NCBI GenBank assembly: GCA_026418215.1
Contig: JAOABT010000655.1
Coordinates: 1-13,029, forward strand
Source of the DNA: Clostridia bacterium
GTDB lineage: Bacteria; Bacillota; Clostridia; DSM-8532
Length of the DNA: 13,029 nucleotides
Reading direction: 5' to 3'
Shown: piece by piece, positions 7,124 through 13,029 of the stretch
Position numbering within the stretch: the stretch's first letter is position 1
How the letters are laid out: every line of letters begins with the position of its first letter
Position numbers and translations under genes: made by a program
The notes under the pieces: model-generated
Told to the model about the DNA's origin: nothing
Databases searched by the model: none
Seen by the model: the letters and a program-made list of their open reading frames with translations, nothing else

Positions 7124-8674
7124 CTATTTAGGTGCCTGCACCAGATACCATTCTTCCCAACCGTTATAGATGTTCTTCCAAACCGGCATCCTTGGACCGC
7201 GAATACGATTGTTGTAAAGAACGGCACCATTTTTTCTAAAGAACGGCAGTATAACTGCATTCTGCCCATTTGTTCCCATACTGGTTTTTAAGAGTTCCAG
7301 CGTTCCGGTCATATCGGTGAACAGCGGCATTCTACAGCCTAAAAGCATCATATCATATTTTAGAGTTGTTATGACATTTTTTTCATCGGCATAGGAAACA
7401 TTTTGGGGTATCAGCTGGATGCCGATATCCTCCAAGGCAATCGTGAGCCATTCTGCTTCCTTTTGTCTGTCGCTGTTAATGCCGTTAAATTTCAAAGTCA
7501 ACGTAATGGGAACTTTACTGCCATTCTTGTTCATATAAAGCGTGTTCTTATCTTCAAGATACGTAAACCCCTGATCCAAAAGCGCTTTTATGGTGTCCTC
7601 GCGGCTCAGGCGACTTATTTCTGCCCCGTATTCAGGAGTACTTTCATAGGCCGGATTCCCCGATCCCAACGGAGTTTTGGCCGCATAGCCGCAGATATAC
7701 TTAAGTAGAATCGTACGGAATGCCTCCTGCGATATAGGCGAGCCTGTTTCCCCCTGACTGGAGAGGGCTATAAACTCGAGAGTGTTGTTTTCATACTGGC
7801 TAAAAAAGATATCCGCTCTTTTCGAGTAGCTTTGAAGATCGCCATCCTCCAGGAAGGCGATATCCACCTCCTGCTTCTGGAAGGCCACCATCATCTCCGA
7901 ATCATCCTTGTAGACCCTGAAATGAATACCGTCAAGCCAAACGGGATGATTCAGACCGTCAGCTTTACTAACAAACCACCAGTTGTCATTCCTCACCAGC
8001 TTGATGGTATTATCCTTGTAGGAATCAAATTTGAACGAACCCGTGCCTACAAGCTTCCTGTCGGCAGGCTGTCCCTCTATAGGCCAATCCTTGAAGACAT
8101 GCTGCGGAAGAATGGGAAACGTGAGCTTCTCCGTGAGCCTCATATCCGGCGCATTCATCACAATGCGGATATCCAGCCGGCTCACAGCCTTTACACTTTG
8201 AATATTGCTCACATGGTCCCGGTAAAGGGACTTGTCACCTGCCCGTTTTACCGACTCAACAGAAAAAACCACATCATCTGCCGTAAGCGGCTCCCCATCG
8301 TGAAACAGAATACCATCCTTCAGCTTGATGTCCAGAATACTGCTATCCTGACTGAATGTAAAGCTGTCTGCCAGATCAGCCTTCATGCTACCATCCAAGT
8401 TTTCCTTGAACAGGGGGTCAAAAACGAAGGTCGAAAGCTGCCGGACGTAGGGGTTCTTTGTAGTGAGCGGGTTAAGTGTATCCGGGGTTGTCATAAAAAG
8501 GTTCAGAAAGCCCCCTTGAGCAGGTCCCTGATCCTCGCGCACGACCTTTCCGGTATTGCTGTCCACCATCGGAGTTGGATTTTCATCAATTGTATTCTGA
8601 GCCTGCTGGCCGCATCCGCTGACAATGGTCAAGGTCAGAAGGACAGCGCCCGCAAGTTTTAACGCTTTGTTCAT
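7124..8674 (-). CDS. Family 5 extracellular solute-binding lipoprotein (OppA/DppA-like), orphan
   Basis: A 516-residue lipoprotein that should bind peptides or similar ligands outside the membrane and pass them to an ABC permease. It has a short Lys-containing N terminus, a hydrophobic stretch at 7-20 and a lipobox VSGC with the modified Cys at 21. Family 5 features follow in order: a TPDTLNPLTT segment, VFDPLF, DGILFHDGEPLTADDVVFSVE (the hallmark of the family), GTGSFKFDSY, and IHFRVYKDDSEMMVAFQKQEVDIAF. Length fits the family (about 500-550). The gene begins one base after the pgeF stop codon, with AGAGG inside the end of pgeF, which suggests translational coupling. No permease or ATPase gene of an Opp/Dpp system is adjacent, so its transporter must lie elsewhere or it may have a sensing or chaperone-like role. 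Ligand unknown. Confidence 0.92.
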   Translation of the reverse strand: MNKALKLAGAVLLTLTIVSGCGQQAQNTIDENPTPMVDSNTGKVVREDQGPAQGGFLNLFMTTPDTLNPLTTKNPYVRQLSTFVFDPLFKENLDGSMKADLADSFTFSQDSSILDIKLKDGILFHDGEPLTADDVVFSVESVKRAGDKSLYRDHVSNIQSVKAVSRLDIRIVMNAPDMRLTEKLTFPILPQHVFKDWPIEGQPADRKLVGTGSFKFDSYKDNTIKLVRNDNWWFVSKADGLNHPVWLDGIHFRVYKDDSEMMVAFQKQEVDIAFLEDGDLQSYSKRADIFFSQYENNTLEFIALSSQGETGSPISQEAFRTILLKYICGYAAKTPLGSGNPAYESTPEYGAEISRLSREDTIKALLDQGFTYLEDKNTLYMNKNGSKVPITLTLKFNGINSDRQKEAEWLTIALEDIGIQLIPQNVSYADEKNVITTLKYDMMLLGCRMPLFTDMTGTLELLKTSMGTNGQNAVILPFFRKNGAVLYNNRIRGPRMPVWKNIYNGWEEWYLVQAPK

Positions 8675-8675
8675 T

Positions 8676-9512
8676 TTAACCTCTTATCATCATAAAGGCT
8701 GCTCCAGTACCGGTTTTCCCATGCATGCCGCGGTGAGAAAAGAAAACTTCCTTTTCACAGCGGGTGCATACCTGGCAGCCTGCAATCTTGCTTGGGTTGA
8801 CACCCTGACGGATTAAGCTCTGTGTAATAATGCCTTCCAGGTTAATCATCCACTTACCGTCGGGTTTCTTAAAGGCATTGTCCCTTGCCCATTCAAAACG
8901 GGCCAAGAACTGCCCTGCAACATCTTCATCAACCTCGAAGCAGCACAGCCCGATGTGGGGGCCGAAACCTACTATGAGGTCGGAGGGTTGGCAGCCGTAT
9001 GTTGCATTTAGGCCTTTTAGCGTCTCGCCCGCGATATCAAGAAGCGTACCCTTCCAACCCGAGTGGGACAGGGCTATGGCCTTCCGGATGGGATCATAAA
9101 AGTAAAGCGGAACGCAATCAGCATAGCAGGTTACGAGCATGAGGCCGGGGGTTTGTGTCATGAGGCCATCGACATCGCGAAAGCTCCGCTCCCTCATAAT
9201 CCCCATCCCACGATGCTCTCCATCCACAGGTATCACCTTATTTGAATGGATCTGAAAAGAATAAACCATCTGGTCCCGTGATACACCCAAATCGTCAGCC
9301 AGGAGCCTGAAATTCTCCAGCACGTTGCTTCGGGGATCGGGCCGGTTAAAATTGAGGTTAAGGCTTTCAAATTCACCGGTGCTGACGCCCCCAAACCTTG
9401 TCGTAAAGCCCTGGAGGAGCTCCGGATAAGCCTCGAATAGAGGAATGTCGATGTAACGATGCGCATGCTGTTTAGCATCCCGTATATGTTCAGCAGTGAG
9501 TGTTGTGTTCAC
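8676..9512 (-). CDS. pgeF: YfiH/LACC1-family protein, peptidoglycan editing factor / purine nucleoside phosphorylase type
   Basis: A 278-residue member of the YfiH (DUF152, Cu-oxidase_4) family. The metal site is His89 (QIHS), Cys133 (YADCVPL) and His150 (HSGWKGT), all present. Other family pieces are FTTRFGGVS near 36, DGLMT near 115 and GPHIG near 184. Members have been reported as purine nucleoside/adenosine processing enzymes and, in E. coli, as a factor that keeps L-Ser out of the peptidoglycan stem peptide; which applies here is not shown by the sequence. The start is GTG (9512-9510), chosen because AGGAG lies nine bases upstream. It begins 50 bp after the diguanylate cyclase gene and ends one base before the lipoprotein gene. 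Confidence 0.93.
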   Translation of the reverse strand: MNTTLTAEHIRDAKQHAHRYIDIPLFEAYPELLQGFTTRFGGVSTGEFESLNLNFNRPDPRSNVLENFRLLADDLGVSRDQMVYSFQIHSNKVIPVDGEHRGMGIMRERSFRDVDGLMTQTPGLMLVTCYADCVPLYFYDPIRKAIALSHSGWKGTLLDIAGETLKGLNATYGCQPSDLIVGFGPHIGLCCFEVDEDVAGQFLARFEWARDNAFKKPDGKWMINLEGIITQSLIRQGVNPSKIAGCQVCTRCEKEVFFSHRGMHGKTGTGAAFMMIRG

Positions 9513-9562
9513 TTTAATAAACTCCTATTAACCATGATCCCTTCTATCCTATGCCGCCTCGT

Positions 9563-11095
9563 TTATTGCGGACTATAGAAGCAATAGCAGCGCTTACCCA
9601 TATTTTTAGCCTGGTACATGGCCTTGTCTGCCATGCCTTCAAGCTCCTTTACGCTGCTTGAATCCTGCGGGGCAAGAGCTACACCAATGCTACAGCTCAA
9701 AGGCATCAGCGATTTTCCGATAATCCGGGGCTTAGCAAGAAGAGAGAACATCTCTTCCAATAGAATGGTCACTTCTTTTCTCTCCATACCGGGAAGAAAG
9801 ATGACAAACTCGTCCCCGCCCTTTCGAAACATAAGCCCCTTGTCCTTAAAAACCTTATTAAGGGCCGCCGCAAATTCTATGATAAGCTTGTCTCCTGCGT
9901 GATGTCCATACCTATCATTTACCAGCTTGAGGTTATCGACATCAAAAAAAAGCATAGCCCCGCGCTGCTGGTATTTTTCAAGGGTTGTCGTTATCTTGGC
10001 TTCAAAATCCCGGTAGGTCAGGCAGCCGGTCAGGGGGTCCTTGTCAGCCTGGTCCTTGAGGTTTTGATGCTCCTTCTGGATATTGAAAAGCGTCAGCTGC
10101 ATGACCGCATAAGCTCTTTTTTTATCATATTCGCTCTCTGTAAGCTTTTCCGTAATAGCCATATAAGCTCTCAAAGCCTGATTTTCGCTGTCCGGGTTAT
10201 TAAGTGTCCTGCTGATCTCGGCATAGAGCTTGTAGCTCTGCTGGAAAAGCTCAAGAAAGCCGTACTGCTCGCTTATCTTTAAGGTTTCATCCAAAGAAGC
10301 CAGTGCTTCCTCGTTCCGGCCTTCCTCCATAAAGAGCTTGGCCCTGCCGATGAAGCCCTCAGCTCTTGAGAAGAAATTATGGTACTTTTCCGAGAGCTTC
10401 AAGGCAAGCTCGCAGGCTTTATGAGCCCTGATGCGCTTCCCCTTTTTTGCAAGGACAATCGAAAGAATGAAGTATATATCCGCCCACACATCCTGGTCCT
10501 TTTCACGCCAGTTGGCATTACGGGCCAGCATGCAGTATTCATAGGCCTTATCATAATTCTCCAGATCCAAATAGCTGTTGGCGATATTACGTAAATAGAG
10601 CGTAACTGGCTCGCCGATATAACGTGCCTTCTCGTAAGCCATGTGCAGGTACTTGAGTGAATTGTTAAAATCCTTAATATCAGAAAATACCGAAGCGATA
10701 TTATTATGGATACGGCACTCCACATCACCGATAGCATGCTTCTTAGCAATTTCAAGCGCCTCGAGAAATTGCTCCAAAGCCTTGGAATTCACCATGATCA
10801 GGCTGTAGGCAATACCTATGGCGTTCTTTGCCAGTGCAATCCGTCGGTAATCCTTTAGTTTCTCGGCAATTTTAAGGCATTCCTCACAGGTATTAATAGC
10901 ATCCGCATTGCGATTGATGGCGTGACTGATGCGCGATAAAACAAAAAGGCTTTCGAAGCGCCCGACATCGTAGCGTATAGATGTGGACAGCTCCAAAGCC
11001 TCTGTTGCCTTCTTTTCTGCAAGCAGGGGATCAATATATATGTGGTCTTTGGATTCCGCAATAAGCGCATCTATGGCTGAAACTGATTTCTCCAT
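9563..11095 (-). CDS. Soluble TPR-GGDEF diguanylate cyclase
   Basis: A 510-residue protein predicted to make cyclic di-GMP from two GTP. Residues about 15-325 are tandem helical repeats of the tetratricopeptide type, with units such as NSLKYLHMAYEKARYIG, YDKAYEYCMLARNA and NEEALASLDETLKISEQYG. A helical linker (about 320-352) leads to the GGDEF domain, which starts at DPLTG (353-357). FFDVDNLKLVND (383-394) carries a metal-binding Asp, and the active-site loop GGDEF is intact at 426-430. The inhibitory RxxD motif expected five residues before GGDEF is replaced by KDKG (417-420). There is no signal peptide or membrane helix, so it should be cytoplasmic, with the repeats likely binding a peptide or protein signal. 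The ATG (11095-11093) follows AGGTGG. Confidence 0.93.
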   Translation of the reverse strand: MEKSVSAIDALIAESKDHIYIDPLLAEKKATEALELSTSIRYDVGRFESLFVLSRISHAINRNADAINTCEECLKIAEKLKDYRRIALAKNAIGIAYSLIMVNSKALEQFLEALEIAKKHAIGDVECRIHNNIASVFSDIKDFNNSLKYLHMAYEKARYIGEPVTLYLRNIANSYLDLENYDKAYEYCMLARNANWREKDQDVWADIYFILSIVLAKKGKRIRAHKACELALKLSEKYHNFFSRAEGFIGRAKLFMEEGRNEEALASLDETLKISEQYGFLELFQQSYKLYAEISRTLNNPDSENQALRAYMAITEKLTESEYDKKRAYAVMQLTLFNIQKEHQNLKDQADKDPLTGCLTYRDFEAKITTTLEKYQQRGAMLFFDVDNLKLVNDRYGHHAGDKLIIEFAAALNKVFKDKGLMFRKGGDEFVIFLPGMERKEVTILLEEMFSLLAKPRIIGKSLMPLSCSIGVALAPQDSSSVKELEGMADKAMYQAKNMGKRCYCFYSPQ

Positions 11096-11124
11096 GGAAC
11101 CACCTATTTCCTATAATGCCATCT

Positions 11125-11154
11125 ATTATATCATAAAGCTTTTAACAGCCTCAA
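11125..11154 (-). promoter_or_regulatory. Possible promoter of the diguanylate cyclase gene
   Basis: On the minus strand TTGAGG (11154-11149), an 18-base spacer and a perfect TATAAT (11130-11125). The -10 box overlaps the TAA stop codon of the DUF3842 gene (11128-11126), and the cyclase start is 30 bases further on. The -35 box matches only four of six consensus bases. Confidence 0.5.
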
Positions 11155-11536
11155 CCAATTCATCAATCAACTGTGGGAGAGCCTCGTTTCGGGTGCCGAC
11201 AATATGATAATGGCAGCGGTTCATGGGCACTAATATTTTCTGCGCGGGGCTTTCGGCTATGGCCCGCGCCATGGCCGGAGACAGCTCACCTAGCATGGAA
11301 TTGGCAGCTATAATGCCAAGAGACCCAAGAATGATATTAACCTTAGGTGCGTTGACCAAAATAGCATTTTCACCTGAAGCCCCCTCATCAGCACCGGCTT
11401 TCAGCATGGCTGCTGTTGCCAGTGGGTTCGTCCCAAGGGCAAGTATGTCCAGATTGGGTCCGAAAGCCTGCCTCAGCCTACCAACAATAGCCTTTCCTAT
11501 GCCTCCACCCTGTCCGTCAATCACTGCTACGCGCAT
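11126..11536 (-). CDS. DUF3842 family protein
   Basis: A 136-residue protein that matches, from memory, the DUF3842 family of Clostridia; its function is unknown. The N terminus AVIDGQGGGIGKAIV (residues 4-18) reads like the glycine-rich turn of a Rossmann-type nucleotide-binding fold. Conserved-looking stretches follow: ALGTNPLATAAMLKAGADEGASGENAI (33-59), GIIAANSMLGELSP (74-87) and KILVPMNRCHYHIVG (100-114). The frame extends upstream, but the ATG at 11536-11534 is chosen because GGGAGGA lies five bases before it. It sits 60 bp after cbiO and 30 bp before the diguanylate cyclase. The Cys/His cluster RCHYHIVG could bind a metal, which would fit the cobalt-type transporter next door, but this is speculation. 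Confidence 0.85.
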   Translation of the reverse strand: MRVAVIDGQGGGIGKAIVGRLRQAFGPNLDILALGTNPLATAAMLKAGADEGASGENAILVNAPKVNIILGSLGIIAANSMLGELSPAMARAIAESPAQKILVPMNRCHYHIVGTRNEALPQLIDELVEAVKSFMI

Positions 11537-11596
11537 AAAAATCCTCCCAGCTAGCTTTGCTATTATTATAGCCAAACCAGCAGGCAGAAGAAAGGC

Positions 11597-12352
11597 TTAT
11601 TTTGGATGGCCGCAGACAGGACAGTTTTGGAGTGCCAGCGGCATTTCAAGATTACATTCCGCTAAAAGCGCTTCATTTGTAAGGATTGACCTGGTTTCTC
11701 CATCTGCCGCAATGCGGCCCGATTTCATCACAATGGTTCGAGGGCACAGTTCAAGGATCATATCCATGTCATGGCTCGTGATGATGCGTGTATGCTCAAA
11801 GCCTTTAATAAGCTCAATAATGCGGCGTCGCCCCTTCGGATCAAGGTTGGTGGTGGGCTCGTCCATAATCAGAAGATCCGGGGCCATCGACATAACCGAA
11901 GCGATTGCAGCGGCGCGTTTTTCCCCTCCAGACAGTCGGTATGGCGGCCGATCCTTCAAGTGAGGTATCCCCACGAGCGTCAAAGCCTCCATAACCCTTT
12001 TTTCCACTTCATTTTCATCGAGCTTCATGTTTCTTGGTCCAAAAGCCACATCCTCATAGACCGTGGGCATGAAAAGCTGGTCATCCGGGTTTTGGAGCAC
12101 CATCCCCACGTGCTGACGTATGAGCGGAATGGTTTTGGGTGTTACCTCGATATCCCCCACGCTGACTTTTCCCGATTGAGGCTGTAAAAGCCCCATGACA
12201 AGCATGAGCAGCGTTGATTTTCCGGCTCCGTTGGCCCCCACAATGCCAACTGCTTCCCCATGAGTAATATGAAGGGAAACCCCGTCAATGGCACGATTGC
12301 CATCGGGATAATGAAAACTGACCTCTTTAGCATCCAATCTGTGATGACTCAT
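11597..12352 (-). CDS. cbiO: Cobalt-type ECF transporter ATPase
   Basis: Cytoplasmic ATPase that powers an energy-coupling-factor transporter together with CbiQ, most likely for Co2+ for corrinoid synthesis. With the chosen start it has 251 residues. Walker A is GANGAGKST (39-47), the Q-loop Gln87 lies in LQNPDDQLF (the ECF-type sequence), the signature is LSGGEKR (140-146), Walker B is LIMDEP (161-166) and the H-loop is His194. The start at ATG 12352-12350 follows GGGAGG and overlaps the cbiQ stop codon as ATGA, implying translational coupling; the frame runs further upstream but lacks this support. The C terminus carries Cys233 and then CPVCGH (244-249), an unusual cysteine-rich tail. Nickel or another substrate is possible because the substrate-binding component is not in the window. 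Confidence 0.93.
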   Translation of the reverse strand: MSHHRLDAKEVSFHYPDGNRAIDGVSLHITHGEAVGIVGANGAGKSTLLMLVMGLLQPQSGKVSVGDIEVTPKTIPLIRQHVGMVLQNPDDQLFMPTVYEDVAFGPRNMKLDENEVEKRVMEALTLVGIPHLKDRPPYRLSGGEKRAAAIASVMSMAPDLLIMDEPTTNLDPKGRRRIIELIKGFEHTRIITSHDMDMILELCPRTIVMKSGRIAADGETRSILTNEALLAECNLEMPLALQNCPVCGHPK

Positions 12353-13010
12353 GATAAACCTCCCAATAACAGCGGGATATTGACCAAACGAATGAGGATG
12401 AAGTATATCAGCCAAAAGAGGCCAAAGGCCATATCCTTGCCCTTTAAAAGCCCGATGGGCCTAACAGGGAAATCTCCTTCAAAGCCCCTGAGCCGCATGG
12501 CCTGATAAACACGCTCTGCCCTGTCGAAGGTGCGCAGCAAAAGCTGCCCGGCAAGAGAGCCCCAGGCCTTATAACCGACCCCTTTCTGCCCCGGCGCTCT
12601 GAAGCCATAGGCTGTAAGGGTTCTTGCAGCCTCCTCCATGAGTACCGTCAGATACCTGTAGGTCAGAAGAAGCTGCATGACCAGAATGCGCGGAACCTTT
12701 AAAGCCCTCAGACTTGCGGCAATTCTCGGAAGACCGCAGGTTGACAGCAGTAACAGGGCTGCGCAGACCGTCAATATTCCTTTGAGGGTAAGTGAGAAAA
12801 AGGTCACCCAGCCCCTTGCCACGTGTAAAGGGCCTAGTGCAATAGGGACACGGTCAAGGAAGGGATTAAAAATACCAATGCCCAGGATGAGCGGCAATGC
12901 AAATGCCATACGGGTCAAAACCGGTCTGACGGGAATATCGGCCATAACAAAAATCACAAGCGGATAGAGAAGCAGGGGCAATAAACGACCTGTTTCAAAG
13001 GGTCCGAAGG
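12349..13010 (-). CDS. cbiQ: Cobalt-type ECF transporter transmembrane protein, 5' end missing
   Basis: The T component (EcfT/CbiQ) that couples ATP hydrolysis by CbiO to the substrate-binding membrane protein. About 220 residues are visible; the family usually has about 250-270, so the N terminus is lost at the contig end. At least four hydrophobic segments are seen, for example LLPLLLYPLVIFVM, FSLTLKGILTVCAALLLL and FGLFWLIYFILI. The two cytoplasmic coupling motifs with Ala-x-Gly/Arg-Gly character are TAYGFRAPG and YQAMRLRGFEG, the second being the clear EcfT signature. The apparent start at 12981 is a TTG inside an open frame and is not the real start, since the frame continues to 13010 and only stops inside the adapter sequence. 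It overlaps cbiO by four bases. cbiM and cbiN are expected just beyond the edge. Confidence 0.9.
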
Positions 13011-13029
13011 CTGTCTCTTATACACATCT
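13011..13029. other. Tn5 mosaic end / Nextera adapter remnant
   Basis: The last 19 bases, CTGTCTCTTATACACATCT, are exactly the reverse complement of the 19-bp Tn5 transposase mosaic end used in tagmentation libraries. They sit flush with the end of the window and introduce a stop codon into the otherwise open cbiQ frame, so this is untrimmed library adapter and not genomic DNA. Confidence 0.97.

Noticed and set aside
7832..8662. 276-residue open frame on the plus strand opposite the binding lipoprotein
   Set aside because: It is fully antisense to a gene with clear family motifs, has no convincing ribosome binding site, and its translation shows no recognisable domain.
11537..11575. Longer N terminus for the DUF3842 protein
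   Set aside because: The ATG at 11536 starts just before the glycine-rich first strand and has GGGAGGA five bases upstream.
11223..11963. 246-residue open frame on the plus strand opposite DUF3842 and cbiO
   Set aside because: It spans two real genes and the gap between them in antisense; the composition is that of a shadow frame and no motif is seen.
12353..12415. Longer N terminus for cbiO (21 extra residues)
   Set aside because: The extension lies inside cbiQ, has no homology-like features, and the downstream ATG has a GGGAGG site and the classic ATGA overlap.
1..13010. CRISPR array, insertion sequence, prophage, tRNA or rRNA gene
   Set aside because: No regularly spaced repeats, transposase, phage structural gene or RNA gene signature was found on either strand.

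Overview
The window looks like a contig-end fragment from a low- to moderate-G+C Clostridia (Firmicutes) genome. Evidence for this is a class I T-box leader in front of valS, the long Gram-positive form of ThyA, a DUF3842 protein, AGGAGG-type ribosome binding sites and a CbiQ/CbiO pair. The genus cannot be named from sequence alone. All genes except an agmatinase-like gene lie on the minus strand. The last 19 bases are an exact Tn5 mosaic end (Nextera adapter), so genomic sequence ends at about 13010.

Left block, minus strand, read right to left: thyA (thymidylate synthase) and folA (dihydrofolate reductase) form a dTMP/folate pair. After them come a strong promoter, a T-box leader with a GUC (valine) specifier and a terminator hairpin, then a small two-helix membrane protein of unknown function and valS, which is cut by the left edge. 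The small protein sits between the T-box and valS and so should share valine-tRNA-dependent control.

Middle: an agmatinase-family ureohydrolase (speB-like) is the only plus-strand gene. It diverges from thyA across about 290 bp holding a promoter for each direction. It converges with comEC, and an imperfect inverted repeat lies in that gap.

Right block, minus strand, from 13010 down to 4223: cbiQ (5' end missing) and cbiO of a cobalt-type ECF transporter, a DUF3842 protein, a soluble TPR-GGDEF diguanylate cyclase with its own promoter, pgeF/yfiH, an orphan family 5 solute-binding lipoprotein, a GNAT acetyltransferase and comEC. Spacing from pgeF to comEC is 1, 24 and 12 bp, so these four are probably cotranscribed.

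Most of this is ordinary core-genome content. I saw no CRISPR array, phage, insertion sequence, toxin-antitoxin or defence locus, and no convincing new multi-gene system. The points most worth a second look are the adapter end, the T-box-controlled membrane protein, the cysteine-rich tail of CbiO, the diguanylate cyclase without an inhibitory site, and the uncertain substrate of the ureohydrolase.
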